64,000 nt of DNA from Alphaproteobacteria bacterium (lineage in GTDB: Bacteria > Pseudomonadota > Alphaproteobacteria > Bin95): positions 1-64,000 of the forward strand of contig JAJECF010000199.1 of the NCBI GenBank assembly GCA_022822125.1, written 5' to 3'. This document shows, one piece after another, positions 1-8,127 of this stretch. The notes below the pieces were generated by a model that saw only the letters and a program-made list of their open reading frames with translations, was not told the origin of the DNA and did no database searches. Position 1 is the stretch's first letter; each line of letters begins with the position of its first letter. Both the position numbers and the translations under genes were made by a program.

Positions 1-1040
1 TTCGGCCACTGGTCCAGCATGCGCTGCGCCCAGAGCAGGCCGGGCTCCTCGTTCCAGTGCTCCACGGAGCCGCCCTTGTAGGTGATCTCATAGGGGCTCA
101 TGAAGGCGTCGCCCACGAAGATCACCTTGTAGTCCTTGGGATAGGTGTTGATGACATCCCAGGTCGGCGTGCGCTGCTCATGGCGGCGGCGATTGTCCCG
201 CCACATATATTCATAGGTGAAGTTGTGGAAATAATAGTATTCGAGATGCTTGAATTCGGTGCGCGCGGCCGAGAACAGCTCCTCGCAGACCCGGATATGG
301 TCATCCATCGAACCGCCGACATCGAAGAACATCAGCACCTTGACGCGGTTGCGGCGCTCCGGGCGCATGACGATATCCAGCAGCCCGCCATTATGCGCCG
401 TGTTGCGGATCGTCTCGTCGAGGTCGAGCTCGTCGTCCTCGCCCATGCGCGCGAATTCGCGCAGCCGCCTGAGCGCAAGCTGGATATTGCGGATGCCGAT
501 CTGCACATTGTCGTCATAGTTCTTGTAGTCGCGCCGGTCCCAGACCTTGAGCGCGCGGCCCTGACGGCGGCGGCGCTGGCCGATGGCGACGCCCTCCGGA
601 TTGTAGCCGCCCGTGCCGAAGGGCGAGGTGCCGGCAGTGCCGATCCAGCGGTTGCCGCCCTGGTGGCGCTCCTTCTGCTCCTCCAGCCGCTTGCGCAGTT
701 CCTCCATGAGCTTTTCCCAGCCGCCCATGGCTTCTATCGCCGCCTTGTCCTCCTCGCTGAACAGCTTTTCCGCCTGGAGCTGCAGCCATTCTTCCGGAAT
801 ATCGCCGCCGAACAGCGTCGCCGTTATGTCCTCGACGCCCTTGAAGAAGGTGCCGAATACGCGGTCGTAACGGTCGAAATATTTCTCGTCCTTCACCAGA
901 GCGGAGCGGGAAAGATAGTAGAAATCATCTATATTGTACATCACGAGGCGCTTGTCCATCGCCTCGAGCAGCATGAGGAATTCGCGAATCGTCGCCGGTA
1001 TCTTCGCTTTCTTTACGTCGAAAAAGAAGTTGATGAGCAT
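1..1040 (-). CDS. VWA domain protein, CoxE-like (3' end outside window)
   Basis: Probable von Willebrand factor A protein of the CoxE-like group that works with a MoxR AAA+ ATPase in assembling or metallating protein complexes. 346 residues are visible and the C-terminus lies beyond the left edge. The metal-site motif reads FFDVGGSMD, with Asp240 and Ser244. The first serine of a canonical DxSxS site is Gly here, which I recall as usual for this subgroup. The N-terminal half is charged and rich in Arg and Glu, with basic stretches around residues 155-165. The ATG shares a base with the stop of the upstream moxR gene (TAATG), so the two are translationally coupled. The family is sound; the client complex is unknown. 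Confidence 0.85.
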   Translation of the reverse strand, partial: MLINFFFDVKKAKIPATIREFLMLLEAMDKRLVMYNIDDFYYLSRSALVKDEKYFDRYDRVFGTFFKGVEDITATLFGGDIPEEWLQLQAEKLFSEEDKAAIEAMGGWEKLMEELRKRLEEQKERHQGGNRWIGTAGTSPFGTGGYNPEGVAIGQRRRRQGRALKVWDRRDYKNYDDNVQIGIRNIQLALRRLREFARMGEDDELDLDETIRNTAHNGGLLDIVMRPERRNRVKVLMFFDVGGSMDDHIRVCEELFSAARTEFKHLEYYYFHNFTYEYMWRDNRRRHEQRTPTWDVINTYPKDYKVIFVGDAFMSPYEITYKGGSVEHWNEEPGLLWAQRMLDQWP

Positions 1041-1894
1041 TAGCGGCCCTCGCGTCTCGCCATGAAGATCAGGCGCTCGAAGAGATGCACATCCTGTTCG
1101 TTCTTCAGCAGCGCGCCGTAAAGCGGCGGAATGGTCTTGTTACCGTCCTTGCCGCGCAGAACCTCCGGCGGAATGTCCTCCGCCATCAGCAGTTTCAGCC
1201 AGTCCAGAAGCTCGGAGGTCGAGGGCTTCTTCTTGAGGCCCGGGACTTCGCGCATCTGGAAGAAGGCTTCCATCGATTCCTTCACCAGCTCCTTCTTGAT
1301 GTCCGGGAAGTGGACATCGACGATCTCCTGCATCGTCTCGGGGTCCGGGAAACGGATATAGTGGAAGAAGCAGCGGCGCAGGAAAGCGTCCGGCAGTTCC
1401 TTTTCGTTGTTCGACGTGATGATGACGATCGGGCGGACCGCCGCCTTGATCGTCTCGCCGGTCTCGTAAACGAAGAACTCCATCCGGTCGAGTTCCTGCA
1501 ACAGATCGTTGGGGAACTCGATATCCGCCTTGTCGATCTCGTCGATCAGCAGCACCACCTTTTCCTCGGAGGTGAAGGCGTCCCAGAGCTTGCCGCGGTC
1601 GATATAGTTGCGGATGTCCTTCACCCGCTCGTCGCCGAGCTGGCTGTCGCGCAGGCGCGAGACCGCATCATATTCGTAAAGGCCGTGCTGGGCCTTGGTG
1701 GTGGACTTGATGTGCCAGGTGATGAGCCGCATGCCGAGCGCTGAGGCGACTTCCTCCGCGAGCATGGTCTTGCCGGTGCCCGGCTCTCCCTTGACCAGCA
1801 GCGGCCGCTCCAGGGTGATGGAGGCGTTGACCGCCAGCATCAGGTCTTCGGTGGCCACATAGCTGTCGGTGCCGGTGAAACGCATCTCGCTCAT
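1040..1894 (-). CDS. MoxR-family AAA+ ATPase
   Basis: 284-residue AAA+ ATPase of the MoxR type, a cytoplasmic chaperone that usually acts with an adjacent VWA protein. Walker A GEPGTGKT is at residues 36-43. Walker B LLIDEID is at about 115-121, followed by sensor 1 ITSNNEKELPDAFLRRC. The chosen ATG is preceded by AGGAAA at suitable distance; an open frame extends upstream but reads as low-complexity Arg/Pro-rich sequence. Its stop overlaps the start of the VWA gene by one base, which fixes them as a MoxR-VWA operon. The family is certain; the substrate is not. Confidence 0.93.
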   Translation of the reverse strand: MSEMRFTGTDSYVATEDLMLAVNASITLERPLLVKGEPGTGKTMLAEEVASALGMRLITWHIKSTTKAQHGLYEYDAVSRLRDSQLGDERVKDIRNYIDRGKLWDAFTSEEKVVLLIDEIDKADIEFPNDLLQELDRMEFFVYETGETIKAAVRPIVIITSNNEKELPDAFLRRCFFHYIRFPDPETMQEIVDVHFPDIKKELVKESMEAFFQMREVPGLKKKPSTSELLDWLKLLMAEDIPPEVLRGKDGNKTIPPLYGALLKNEQDVHLFERLIFMARREGR

Positions 1895-2063
1895 GGGGGG
1901 CGCCTGTTTCCTTCGTCGCTTCGCTCGCGCAGATATCGCCCGGACCCTAAAGACCGTCCCGGCCCCAATCAAGACGCGGCGCGGTGACGCGGGAGGCGCC
2001 CGGCGTTGAACCGCCGGGCGCAGTTCGCTAGAACCGGCCCGAAGGATGAGGGAGGCTCTGGCC

Positions 2064-2255
2064 GTGTGGGACAACGGGCTCGGCAAATATCTCTACGGGA
2101 TGACGATGATTCTCTGCGCGGCGGGCTTCCTGTTCGTGGCGAGCCGGATGCACGGCGCGATGGAGTGGATCGCCTGGGCTGGTTTCCTCGGATGCACCGC
2201 CTTTGTCTTCTGGCTGATCGCCCACCACACCCGCGAGCCCGGCGTCGGGCGCTGA
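2064..2255 (+). CDS. small two-helix membrane protein
   Basis: 63-residue hypothetical protein with two predicted transmembrane segments, TMILCAAGFLFVASRM and WIAWAGFLGCTAFVFWLIA, and short polar ends. The GTG at 2064 is chosen because GGGAGG lies about 8 nt upstream. An in-frame ATG at 2046 is possible but has its purine run directly against the start codon. It is divergent from moxR and has no partner that suggests a job. The coding call rests on hydrophobic pattern and a good ribosome site only. Confidence 0.6.
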   Translation: MWDNGLGKYLYGMTMILCAAGFLFVASRMHGAMEWIAWAGFLGCTAFVFWLIAHHTREPGVGR

Positions 2256-2273
2256 GGCGGTCACGCCGCAGGG

Positions 2274-3146
2274 TTACGGTCCGTCGGTAAAAAGGTCGCC
2301 GACATCTTCCGTGTAACGGCTGCCTTCGGGCCCGTATTCGGCGATCAGCCGGGCGATCATCTCGTGGTCTATGCCGTCAAAGGAGGGCATGCAACCACCC
2401 GGCTGCGGCGCAATCCAACGGCCTCCGGGCATGGGTTCCTTTGAAACTGCAACGAGCCCGTCGGAGCCGATCTGCAGATGTCCGTAACGGTCTTCCGGAA
2501 GAATATCGAGGACGAAGCGCGCCTCTCGAATGCTGGCCCGAAGCCCGGCCCCCATCTCCTCAGGTGAGACATCGACTGTTACGTCATAGGAGCCCTCGTC
2601 CCGCGCCCGGGCAAAGTGCCAATTTCGCGAGATGTCTTCCAGGAGCGACTGCGGACTGAAATCGGGGTCCTTGCCCGGTGCGGCGCAAACGATCCTCCAG
2701 AGCGGGATCACGTGCCGGTCAAGCATCCAGAGATCGGCGAAGTCCCGCACGACCATGCGGTTGCCTGCGGCCAGCGCCTTGTTGACTGCCAGATCGGCGA
2801 AATGCAGGCGGAATCCGAATAACTCATCGGGAACGGGTCGGTAGAATTCCCGGCTCAGCCCATGTGTCCATTGCAGAATCGTCCTGCCGACGGCCGGTCT
2901 TGATACGATGCATTCCCTGAAGCCGTCGCGGATTCGCTCCGGTGACACCGTATAGCCCGCGCTTTCAAGCGTTGCCATGTCCCGTTCGGCAACGTCTTCC
3001 AGATCCCAGCCGGTGAAGATGTCCTGATCGTTACTCAGCCTGAATCCGTGCCGTTGAATTACCGCGCCGCCGGCGAACGGGCTTGCGGCGTCCCTGTTGG
3101 CGCTGAGAACAGCGGTGATGGCTTTCTGGAACTCATCAAGGGGCAT
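2274..3146 (-). CDS. AbiEii-like nucleotidyltransferase, putative toxin
   Basis: 290-residue protein resembling the AbiEii/AbiGii (DUF1814) nucleotidyltransferase family, many of whose members are toxins of type IV toxin-antitoxin or abortive-infection systems. Visible hallmarks are Gly26-Gly27 in a GGAVIQRHGF segment, the catalytic-type SNDQD motif at 38-42, and the later helix DLAVNKALAAGN (Lys123) followed by RDFADLWML at 134-142. The C-terminal third is not recognised. The start ATG at 3146 lies inside the end of the small upstream gene (11-nt overlap), so the two are co-translated. AbiE partners are normally about 200-residue winged-helix proteins; the partner here is 97 residues. Assignment to the superfamily is likely; toxin function is inference. 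Confidence 0.65.
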   Translation of the reverse strand: MPLDEFQKAITAVLSANRDAASPFAGGAVIQRHGFRLSNDQDIFTGWDLEDVAERDMATLESAGYTVSPERIRDGFRECIVSRPAVGRTILQWTHGLSREFYRPVPDELFGFRLHFADLAVNKALAAGNRMVVRDFADLWMLDRHVIPLWRIVCAAPGKDPDFSPQSLLEDISRNWHFARARDEGSYDVTVDVSPEEMGAGLRASIREARFVLDILPEDRYGHLQIGSDGLVAVSKEPMPGGRWIAPQPGGCMPSFDGIDHEMIARLIAEYGPEGSRYTEDVGDLFTDGP

Positions 3147-3429
3147 CGCCGCTCCGCCGTTCGACTTCGCGGAGGATAGCGGCGGCCAGATGAGCGGCTT
3201 CAAGGTCGCCATAAAGGCGTAATGCCGAGGCGACGCCCCGCATCGCATCAAGCGTTGCATCGCCCCGCCTGTTCCAGAGGGCGCGCAAGTCATATTTGTC
3301 CCAGGCTTCCTTACGGAGCGCCATCAGCCTGTCGCCGATATCGTCGTATTGCAGCGCTCGACCCTGTTGCGCGGCGCGCTCCTCCGCACGGCACAGAAAG
3401 CGTCTGTCGATGTCGGCGACGGTTGTCAT
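3136..3429 (-). CDS. 97-aa partner of the nucleotidyltransferase, putative antitoxin
   Basis: Small, charged, probably all-helical cytoplasmic protein that I do not recognise. It opens MTTVADIDRRFLCRAEERA and ends in a helix LAAAILREVERRSGD. It has no signal peptide, membrane segment or obvious helix-turn-helix. Its end overlaps the start of the AbiEii-like gene by 11 nt. The order small gene first, toxin-like gene second, with overlap, is the classic toxin-antitoxin layout, so an antitoxin or accessory role is inferred from context alone. The gene is supported by the tight overlap and by the ATG at 3429. Confidence 0.6.
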   Translation of the reverse strand: MTTVADIDRRFLCRAEERAAQQGRALQYDDIGDRLMALRKEAWDKYDLRALWNRRGDATLDAMRGVASALRLYGDLEAAHLAAAILREVERRSGDAP

Positions 3430-3561
3430 GTCGTTTCGTCCGGCATGAGCGGCCAGACTACATGAGGCGTCGGGAGATGTCAGCGCCGCGCCTCGAATCG
3501 CGAACCCTGCTATAGTGGGATGCATCCCGCCGTCGGCAAGGACGAGGCAAGAGCCGCCGCC

Positions 3562-4008
3562 ATGACCGCCATAGCCGCAAATGTCGCCATCGACTGGCGC
3601 TGCCGCCATACATGGCGCCGGGCGTCGAAGAACACCGCCTGGTGCCTTCTCGGCTGCTCCATCGGCGATTTCGGCACCATCGCCTTCTTCCAGTTCACCG
3701 GGATTCCCTGGCCGACCATGGCGATCATGTGTCTGGCCATCGTGAACGGGCTGGCGACCTCCATCGCCCTGGAGACGGTCATCCTCTCGCGCCAGATGGA
3801 CCTGCGGGCGGCGTTCCGCACCGCGATCGGCATGTCCTTCATCTCCATGATCTCCATGGAGGCCATGATGAATGCGGTGGACTGGGCGTTGACCGGCGGC
3901 GCCATGCTGACATGGTGGGTCGTGCCGCTCATGCTGGCCGCGGGCTTCGTCACGCCGCTGCCCTACAATTACTGGCGGCTGAAGGCGCTCGGGAAAGCCT
4001 GCCACTGA
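3562..4008 (+). CDS. DUF4396 domain membrane protein
   Basis: About 148 residues with a short basic N-terminus and three or four hydrophobic segments, including LGCSIGDFGTIAFFQF, TMAIMCLAIVNGLA and LTWWVVPLMLAAGFV. It ends in the YNYWRLKALGKACH tail that I associate with DUF4396. I start at the ATG at 3562; an in-frame ATG at 3520 would add 14 polar residues, and neither has a strong ribosome site. A c-type cytochrome follows after 17 nt. DUF4396 genes are often found near metal-handling or respiratory genes, but no function can be assigned. Confidence 0.75.
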   Translation: MTAIAANVAIDWRCRHTWRRASKNTAWCLLGCSIGDFGTIAFFQFTGIPWPTMAIMCLAIVNGLATSIALETVILSRQMDLRAAFRTAIGMSFISMISMEAMMNAVDWALTGGAMLTWWVVPLMLAAGFVTPLPYNYWRLKALGKACH

Positions 4009-4025
4009 GAGCGGGGAGGGGTGGC

Positions 4026-4460
4026 GTGAGACACGCTCTTGCGCTCGTCGCGTTTCTGGCTCCGGCGGCTGCGTTCGCGGGCCACGAGCTGGAAGGCCGC
4101 GACCTGGAAAACGGGCAAGCGCTCTATGCGGAACACTGCGCCTCCTGCCACGGGGCGAAGCTGGAGGGCCAGCCCGACTGGCGGCAGCCCGGTCCGGACG
4201 GCGTCTTTCCCGCGCCGCCCCACGATGCGAGCGGCCACACCTGGCACCACGACAACCGGCTGCTGTTCGACTACACGAAACTCGGCGGCGAAGCGCTGTT
4301 CGCGGCGCGCGGCATCCGCGGGCCGAAGAGCGGAATGCAGGGGTTTGCGGATGTCCTGAGCGATGACGGGATCTGGGACATCCTCGCCTATATCCGCTCC
4401 ACCTGGCCGGAGCGGGTCAGGGAAGTGCAGGCCGCGAGGAATCCGCCCCACAACCGGTAG
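4026..4460 (+). CDS. class I cytochrome c, exported
   Basis: 144-residue monohaem cytochrome c. A signal peptide (about residues 1-18, ending AAAFA) directs it to the periplasm. The haem-binding site is CASCH at 38-42, and Met104 in KSGMQGF is a good axial ligand. The C-terminal helix WDILAYIRSTWPERV is typical of the fold. The GTG at 4026 follows a GGGGAGGGG ribosome site and begins the signal peptide exactly. It lies just after the DUF4396 gene and probably shares its transcript. It may feed electrons to an oxidase or dehydrogenase not in this window. Confidence 0.88.
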   Translation: MRHALALVAFLAPAAAFAGHELEGRDLENGQALYAEHCASCHGAKLEGQPDWRQPGPDGVFPAPPHDASGHTWHHDNRLLFDYTKLGGEALFAARGIRGPKSGMQGFADVLSDDGIWDILAYIRSTWPERVREVQAARNPPHNR

Positions 4461-4556
4461 CCGCCCTCTGTCGCGGGATGCCGCGCACGGCGCCGCTTGA
4501 TGGGAAATTCCCGCCGCGCTATCCAGAAAGAGGGCGAAACAGCGAGGCAATCTTCC

Positions 4557-5327
4557 ATGACCGGCACGCCGGGCTACTTCCAGGGCAAGACCATCGTCAT
4601 CACCGGGGCTGCGAGCGGCATCGGCCGGGCGACAGCGCAGATCTTCTCCCGCGAGGGCGCCCATGTCGTCGCCTGCGACATCGACGAAGCGGGCAATGAC
4701 AACACGGTGGAGATCGTCCGCCAGACCGGCGGCCGGGCGCTTGCCGTCGCCACCGACGTCACCCGCCGCGAGGATGTGAATGCCGCGGTTGCGGAGGCGA
4801 TCCGGGAGTTCGGGCGGATCGACTTCATGTTCAACTGCGCCGGGGCGGCGGTCCGCCGGTCCGCCTTTCTCGACATCGACGACGAGCTCTGGCGGCGCAC
4901 CTGGGCGATCAATGTGGACGGTGTGCTCTTCGGCATGCAGGCGGTGCTGCCGCATATGCTGGAGAACGGCAAGGGCGTGATCGTGAATGTCGCCTCCATG
5001 TCCCACAAGCGCGGCGGGCCTGGCACCTCCGTGCATTACGCCTCCGCCAAGGGCGCGGTGCTGACCATGACGCTGGGCGTGGCGAGGGAGTTCGCGAGCC
5101 GCGGCATACGCTGCCTGTCGATCTCGCCGGGCCCCGTCGAGACGCCGTTTCAGGCGGCGGCGGCGACGACGCCGGACACGATGGCGACCTTCCTCTCGGA
5201 CGTGCCGATGGGCCGCTTCGGCCAGCCGCAGGAGATCGGCGAGCTGGTGCTGTTCATGTGCTCCGACGCCTGCGAATTCATGACCGCCGACACCGTCTAT
5301 GTGAACGGCGGCGGCGGTTGGCGGTAG
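4557..5327 (+). CDS. SDR-family oxidoreductase
   Basis: 256-residue classical short-chain dehydrogenase. The NAD(P)-binding motif TGAASGIG is at 16-23, with CDID at the end of strand 2 suggesting NAD preference. FNCAGAA corresponds to the NNAG motif. The catalytic pair is Tyr161 and Lys165 (YASAK). The C-terminus ends with the usual YVNGGGGW substrate-loop and dimer region. The ATG at 4557 follows GCGAGG; an upstream in-frame ATG at 4497 reads into non-homologous sequence. The substrate is unknown. Confidence 0.88.
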   Translation: MTGTPGYFQGKTIVITGAASGIGRATAQIFSREGAHVVACDIDEAGNDNTVEIVRQTGGRALAVATDVTRREDVNAAVAEAIREFGRIDFMFNCAGAAVRRSAFLDIDDELWRRTWAINVDGVLFGMQAVLPHMLENGKGVIVNVASMSHKRGGPGTSVHYASAKGAVLTMTLGVAREFASRGIRCLSISPGPVETPFQAAAATTPDTMATFLSDVPMGRFGQPQEIGELVLFMCSDACEFMTADTVYVNGGGGWR

Positions 5328-5332
5328 GCCGC

Positions 5333-5899
5333 CTACTGCCCGAAGCGGTTTTCCGGGTCGGAAGCGAAGGCGTCCTCCTCGGGCGTGGAGGGGCGGCCGA
5401 GGATGGCGTTGCGGTGGGGAAAGCGGCCGAAGCGGCGGATGATCTCGCGGTGCCGGCGCGCGGCCCGGCGGCCTTCGGCGTTGCCCCAGGCATCGAACAG
5501 GCTGACGGCGAGCTCCTGGTCGGCAAGCGCCTCGCTGTGCTCCAGCGGCAGGTAGAAGAAGCCGCGGAGCGCGCCCGGCGCGGCCCGGTCGTACCCGTGC
5601 GCGAGTGCGAAGCGGGCAAGCTCGCGGGCGCGGGCGTCGCCGGCGAAAGCGCGCGCCGCGCCCCGGTAGATATTGCGGGGAAACTGGTCGAGCAGCAGGA
5701 TGAGCGCCAGGCAGGGGCGCTCCCGCCAGCGCCAGTCGTCGAAGCCGCCGGCCAGCGCCTCCTCGACCGCGGGCTCGAAACGCCGGCATAGCTCGTCGAA
5801 CGCCGGCCCGCCCCGGAACCAGGCCTCGCGCGGCTGGCCGAACCCGGCGGCGTCGGGCGGGCCGAACCAGAAGTCGAGCACGGCGTCCGGGCCGCTCAC
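5333..5899 (-). CDS. DUF924 family protein
   Basis: 188-residue protein matching the DUF924 family of helical, TPR-like proteins: DFWFG near the N-terminus, then WFRGG, LALILLLDQFPRNIYRG, FFYLPLEHSE and FGRFPHRNAILGR. Function is not established for the family. The GTG at 5899 overlaps the lpxK stop (GTGA), so it is translated with the lipid A genes, though it need not share their role. The longer frame upstream of the GTG is Pro/Arg-rich sequence antiparallel to nothing recognisable and is rejected. Confidence 0.85.
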   Translation of the reverse strand: MSGPDAVLDFWFGPPDAAGFGQPREAWFRGGPAFDELCRRFEPAVEEALAGGFDDWRWRERPCLALILLLDQFPRNIYRGAARAFAGDARARELARFALAHGYDRAAPGALRGFFYLPLEHSEALADQELAVSLFDAWGNAEGRRAARRHREIIRRFGRFPHRNAILGRPSTPEEDAFASDPENRFGQ

Positions 5900-6855
5900 G
5901 GCATCAGCCCCTTCTCCCGCAGCAGGCGGTCGAGGCCGCCGGGGTCGCGCCATTCTATGGCGACGGCCACGGTCTCGACCGCCGCGCGGATCTCCGCCGG
6001 CAGGCGCACGGCGTCCTTCTCCGTGGTGACGCAGACCGCGCCGAGCGCCGCCGCCCGTTCCAGAAGCGCCATCGCCTCCTCCGGGCGGTAGGCATGATGA
6101 TCGGGGAAGGCGCGGAATTCGACCAGGCGCGCGCCCAGCTCCTGCAGGGTTTCGGCGAATTTGGCCGGCCGGCCGATGCCGGCGAAGCCCAGCACGGCCT
6201 TGCCCGCAAGCCGCTCGCTGCCGGGCGCCGGCATGAGCCGCGCTTCCAGCCGGGGCAGGCCGTTCGGCAAGGCGCGCGCGGGGCCGCCGACCACGACGAG
6301 CGCGTCGGCGCGGGCATGGGCGGCGGCCGCAGGCTCGCGCAGCGGGCCGGCCGGGAAAACGCGCCCATTGCCGTATCCGACCGCGCCGTCGGCCACCAGG
6401 ATCGCCGCGTCCTTGGCGAGGCTCCCGTTCTGGAAGCCGTCATCCATCACGATGACACTGGCGCCCGCCTCGGCCGCGGCAAGCGCACCGGCGGGGCGGT
6501 TGCGCGCAACCCAGGTCGGCGCAGCGCGCGCGAGCAGCAGCGGCTCGTCGCCGACATCGCCGGCGCCATGCGCGGCCGGATTGACGCGGACCGGGCCGCG
6601 CTCGCGGCCGCCATAGCCGCGCGAGAGGAAATGCGGGCTTTGCCCGGCGGCGGCGAGGCGCCCGGCCACGGCGAGCGCGACCGGCGTCTTGCCGGCTCCG
6701 CCCAGCACGGCGTTGCCGATGCACACAACCGGCGCGGGCGCCCGGCGCGCCTTGCCCCGGGCAGGTCGCGCGAGCCGCGCATACAACAGGCCGGCCGGGG
6801 CGAGGAGCCGGCCCGCCAGCGCGTCCTCATCGTTCCAGAAAGCGGGCGGGCGCAT
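5896..6855 (-). CDS. lpxK: tetraacyldisaccharide 4'-kinase
   Basis: 319 residues, normal length for LpxK, which phosphorylates the 4' position of the lipid A disaccharide precursor at the inner membrane. The P-loop GGAGKTP is at 52-58, and the characteristic FLSRGYGG follows it. VMDDGFQN, the LpxK-specific segment holding the conserved Asp, and FPDHHAY with VTTEKDAVRL near the C-terminus are all present. It starts 3 nt after the waaA stop and ends in a GTGA overlap with the DUF924 gene. Confidence 0.95.
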   Translation of the reverse strand: MRPPAFWNDEDALAGRLLAPAGLLYARLARPARGKARRAPAPVVCIGNAVLGGAGKTPVALAVAGRLAAAGQSPHFLSRGYGGRERGPVRVNPAAHGAGDVGDEPLLLARAAPTWVARNRPAGALAAAEAGASVIVMDDGFQNGSLAKDAAILVADGAVGYGNGRVFPAGPLREPAAAAHARADALVVVGGPARALPNGLPRLEARLMPAPGSERLAGKAVLGFAGIGRPAKFAETLQELGARLVEFRAFPDHHAYRPEEAMALLERAAALGAVCVTTEKDAVRLPAEIRAAVETVAVAIEWRDPGGLDRLLREKGLMP

Positions 6856-6858
6856 GGT

Positions 6859-8127
6859 TCAGATGCGGGCGAGCAGCGGCGAGAGCGCGCCCAGCACTTC
6901 GTCGAGCACGCCGCCGCGCGCATTGGCCACCGCCGCCGCGCGCGCCGCCTGCGCCCGCCGCGCTTCGTTGTCGGACAGCAGGAGGCCGATGGCGGCCACC
7001 AGCTCGTCCCGGTCCGCAACCCGGCGCGCGCCGCCGGCCGCCGCCAGTTCGGATACGATCTCGAGGAAATTGAACATGGCCGGCCCATGCACCAGGGCCG
7101 CGCCCAGCCGCGCAGGCTCCAGCGGGTTCTGCCCGCCATGCGGCACCAGAGACCCGCCGACGAACACCGCCTCGGCCACGCGGTAGAACAGCCCGAGCTC
7201 GTCCAGCGTGTCGATCAGATAGACTTCCGTTGCTGCGCCCGGCAGCTCTCCGCGCGAGCGCCTCGCGACCGAGAGGCCGCCCTTCGCCGAAAGCAGCGCC
7301 TCGATCTCGTCGCCGCGTTCGGGGTGGCGGGGCGCCAGCAGGGTCAGCACGCCGGCATGGCTGTGCCTGAGCGCCTCATGCGCATAGGCGACCTGCGCCT
7401 CTTCGCCGGGATGGGTGGAGGCGGCGAGCCACACCGGGCGGTCGGCCACCGCGTCCAGCACGGCCTCGAGCGCCGTTTCGTCCGCAGCGAGCGGCGGCGC
7501 GGCGTATTTCAGGTTGCCGGGAATGCGGACGGGCTCGGCCCCCAGCATGCGGAACCGCGCGGCGTGCTCGGCATCCTGCGCAAGCGTGACCTCGAATGCG
7601 CCGAGCAGCCGGCGCGCAAAGCGCGGGAAGCGCCGCCAGCGCCGGAAGGAGGCGGGCGACATGCGCGCGTTCAGCAGCGCGGCCGGCACGCTTTGCGCGC
7701 GGAGTTCGCCAAGCATGTTGGGCCAGAGCTCGGACTCGATCCACAGCGCGAGGTCCGGGCGCCAGTGTTCGAGGAAGCGGCGCACCCAGGCCGTCCTGTC
7801 CATGGGGTAATACTGGTGGATGGCGCCGGGCGGCAGCCGGCGCCCCAGGAGGACGGCGGCGGTGCGGGTGACGGAGGTTGCGAGCACCGCCGCGTCCGGC
7901 CGCACGGCGGCGAGCCTGTCGATCAGCGGCAGGACGGAGGCGGTCTCGCCGATGCTGGCGCCGTGGAACCACACCAGCGGGCCGTCGGGCCGCGCCGCGC
8001 CGGCGACGCCCCGCCGTTCCGGCAGGCGGGCGGGGTCCTCCCGGCCGCGCCGCCGACGGTGGGCGACATAGGCCGGCAGGACGGGCGCCAGAAGGTCGGT
8101 CGCCGCCCGGTAGGCGAGGTGCATCAT
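6859..8127 (-). CDS. waaA: 3-deoxy-D-manno-octulosonic acid transferase
   Basis: 422-residue Kdo transferase (WaaA/KdtA), which adds Kdo to lipid IVA at the cytoplasmic face of the inner membrane. A membrane-anchoring N-terminus is followed by the family motifs WFHGASIGE, LWIESELWPN, NARMS, GNLKY and FVGGSLVPHGGQNPLEPA. The ATG at 8127 overlaps the stop of the DUF374 gene (ATGA), a strong start marker. It is part of the msbA-like, DUF374, waaA, lpxK order common in alphaproteobacteria. Confidence 0.95.
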   Translation of the reverse strand: MMHLAYRAATDLLAPVLPAYVAHRRRRGREDPARLPERRGVAGAARPDGPLVWFHGASIGETASVLPLIDRLAAVRPDAAVLATSVTRTAAVLLGRRLPPGAIHQYYPMDRTAWVRRFLEHWRPDLALWIESELWPNMLGELRAQSVPAALLNARMSPASFRRWRRFPRFARRLLGAFEVTLAQDAEHAARFRMLGAEPVRIPGNLKYAAPPLAADETALEAVLDAVADRPVWLAASTHPGEEAQVAYAHEALRHSHAGVLTLLAPRHPERGDEIEALLSAKGGLSVARRSRGELPGAATEVYLIDTLDELGLFYRVAEAVFVGGSLVPHGGQNPLEPARLGAALVHGPAMFNFLEIVSELAAAGGARRVADRDELVAAIGLLLSDNEARRAQAARAAAVANARGGVLDEVLGALSPLLARI

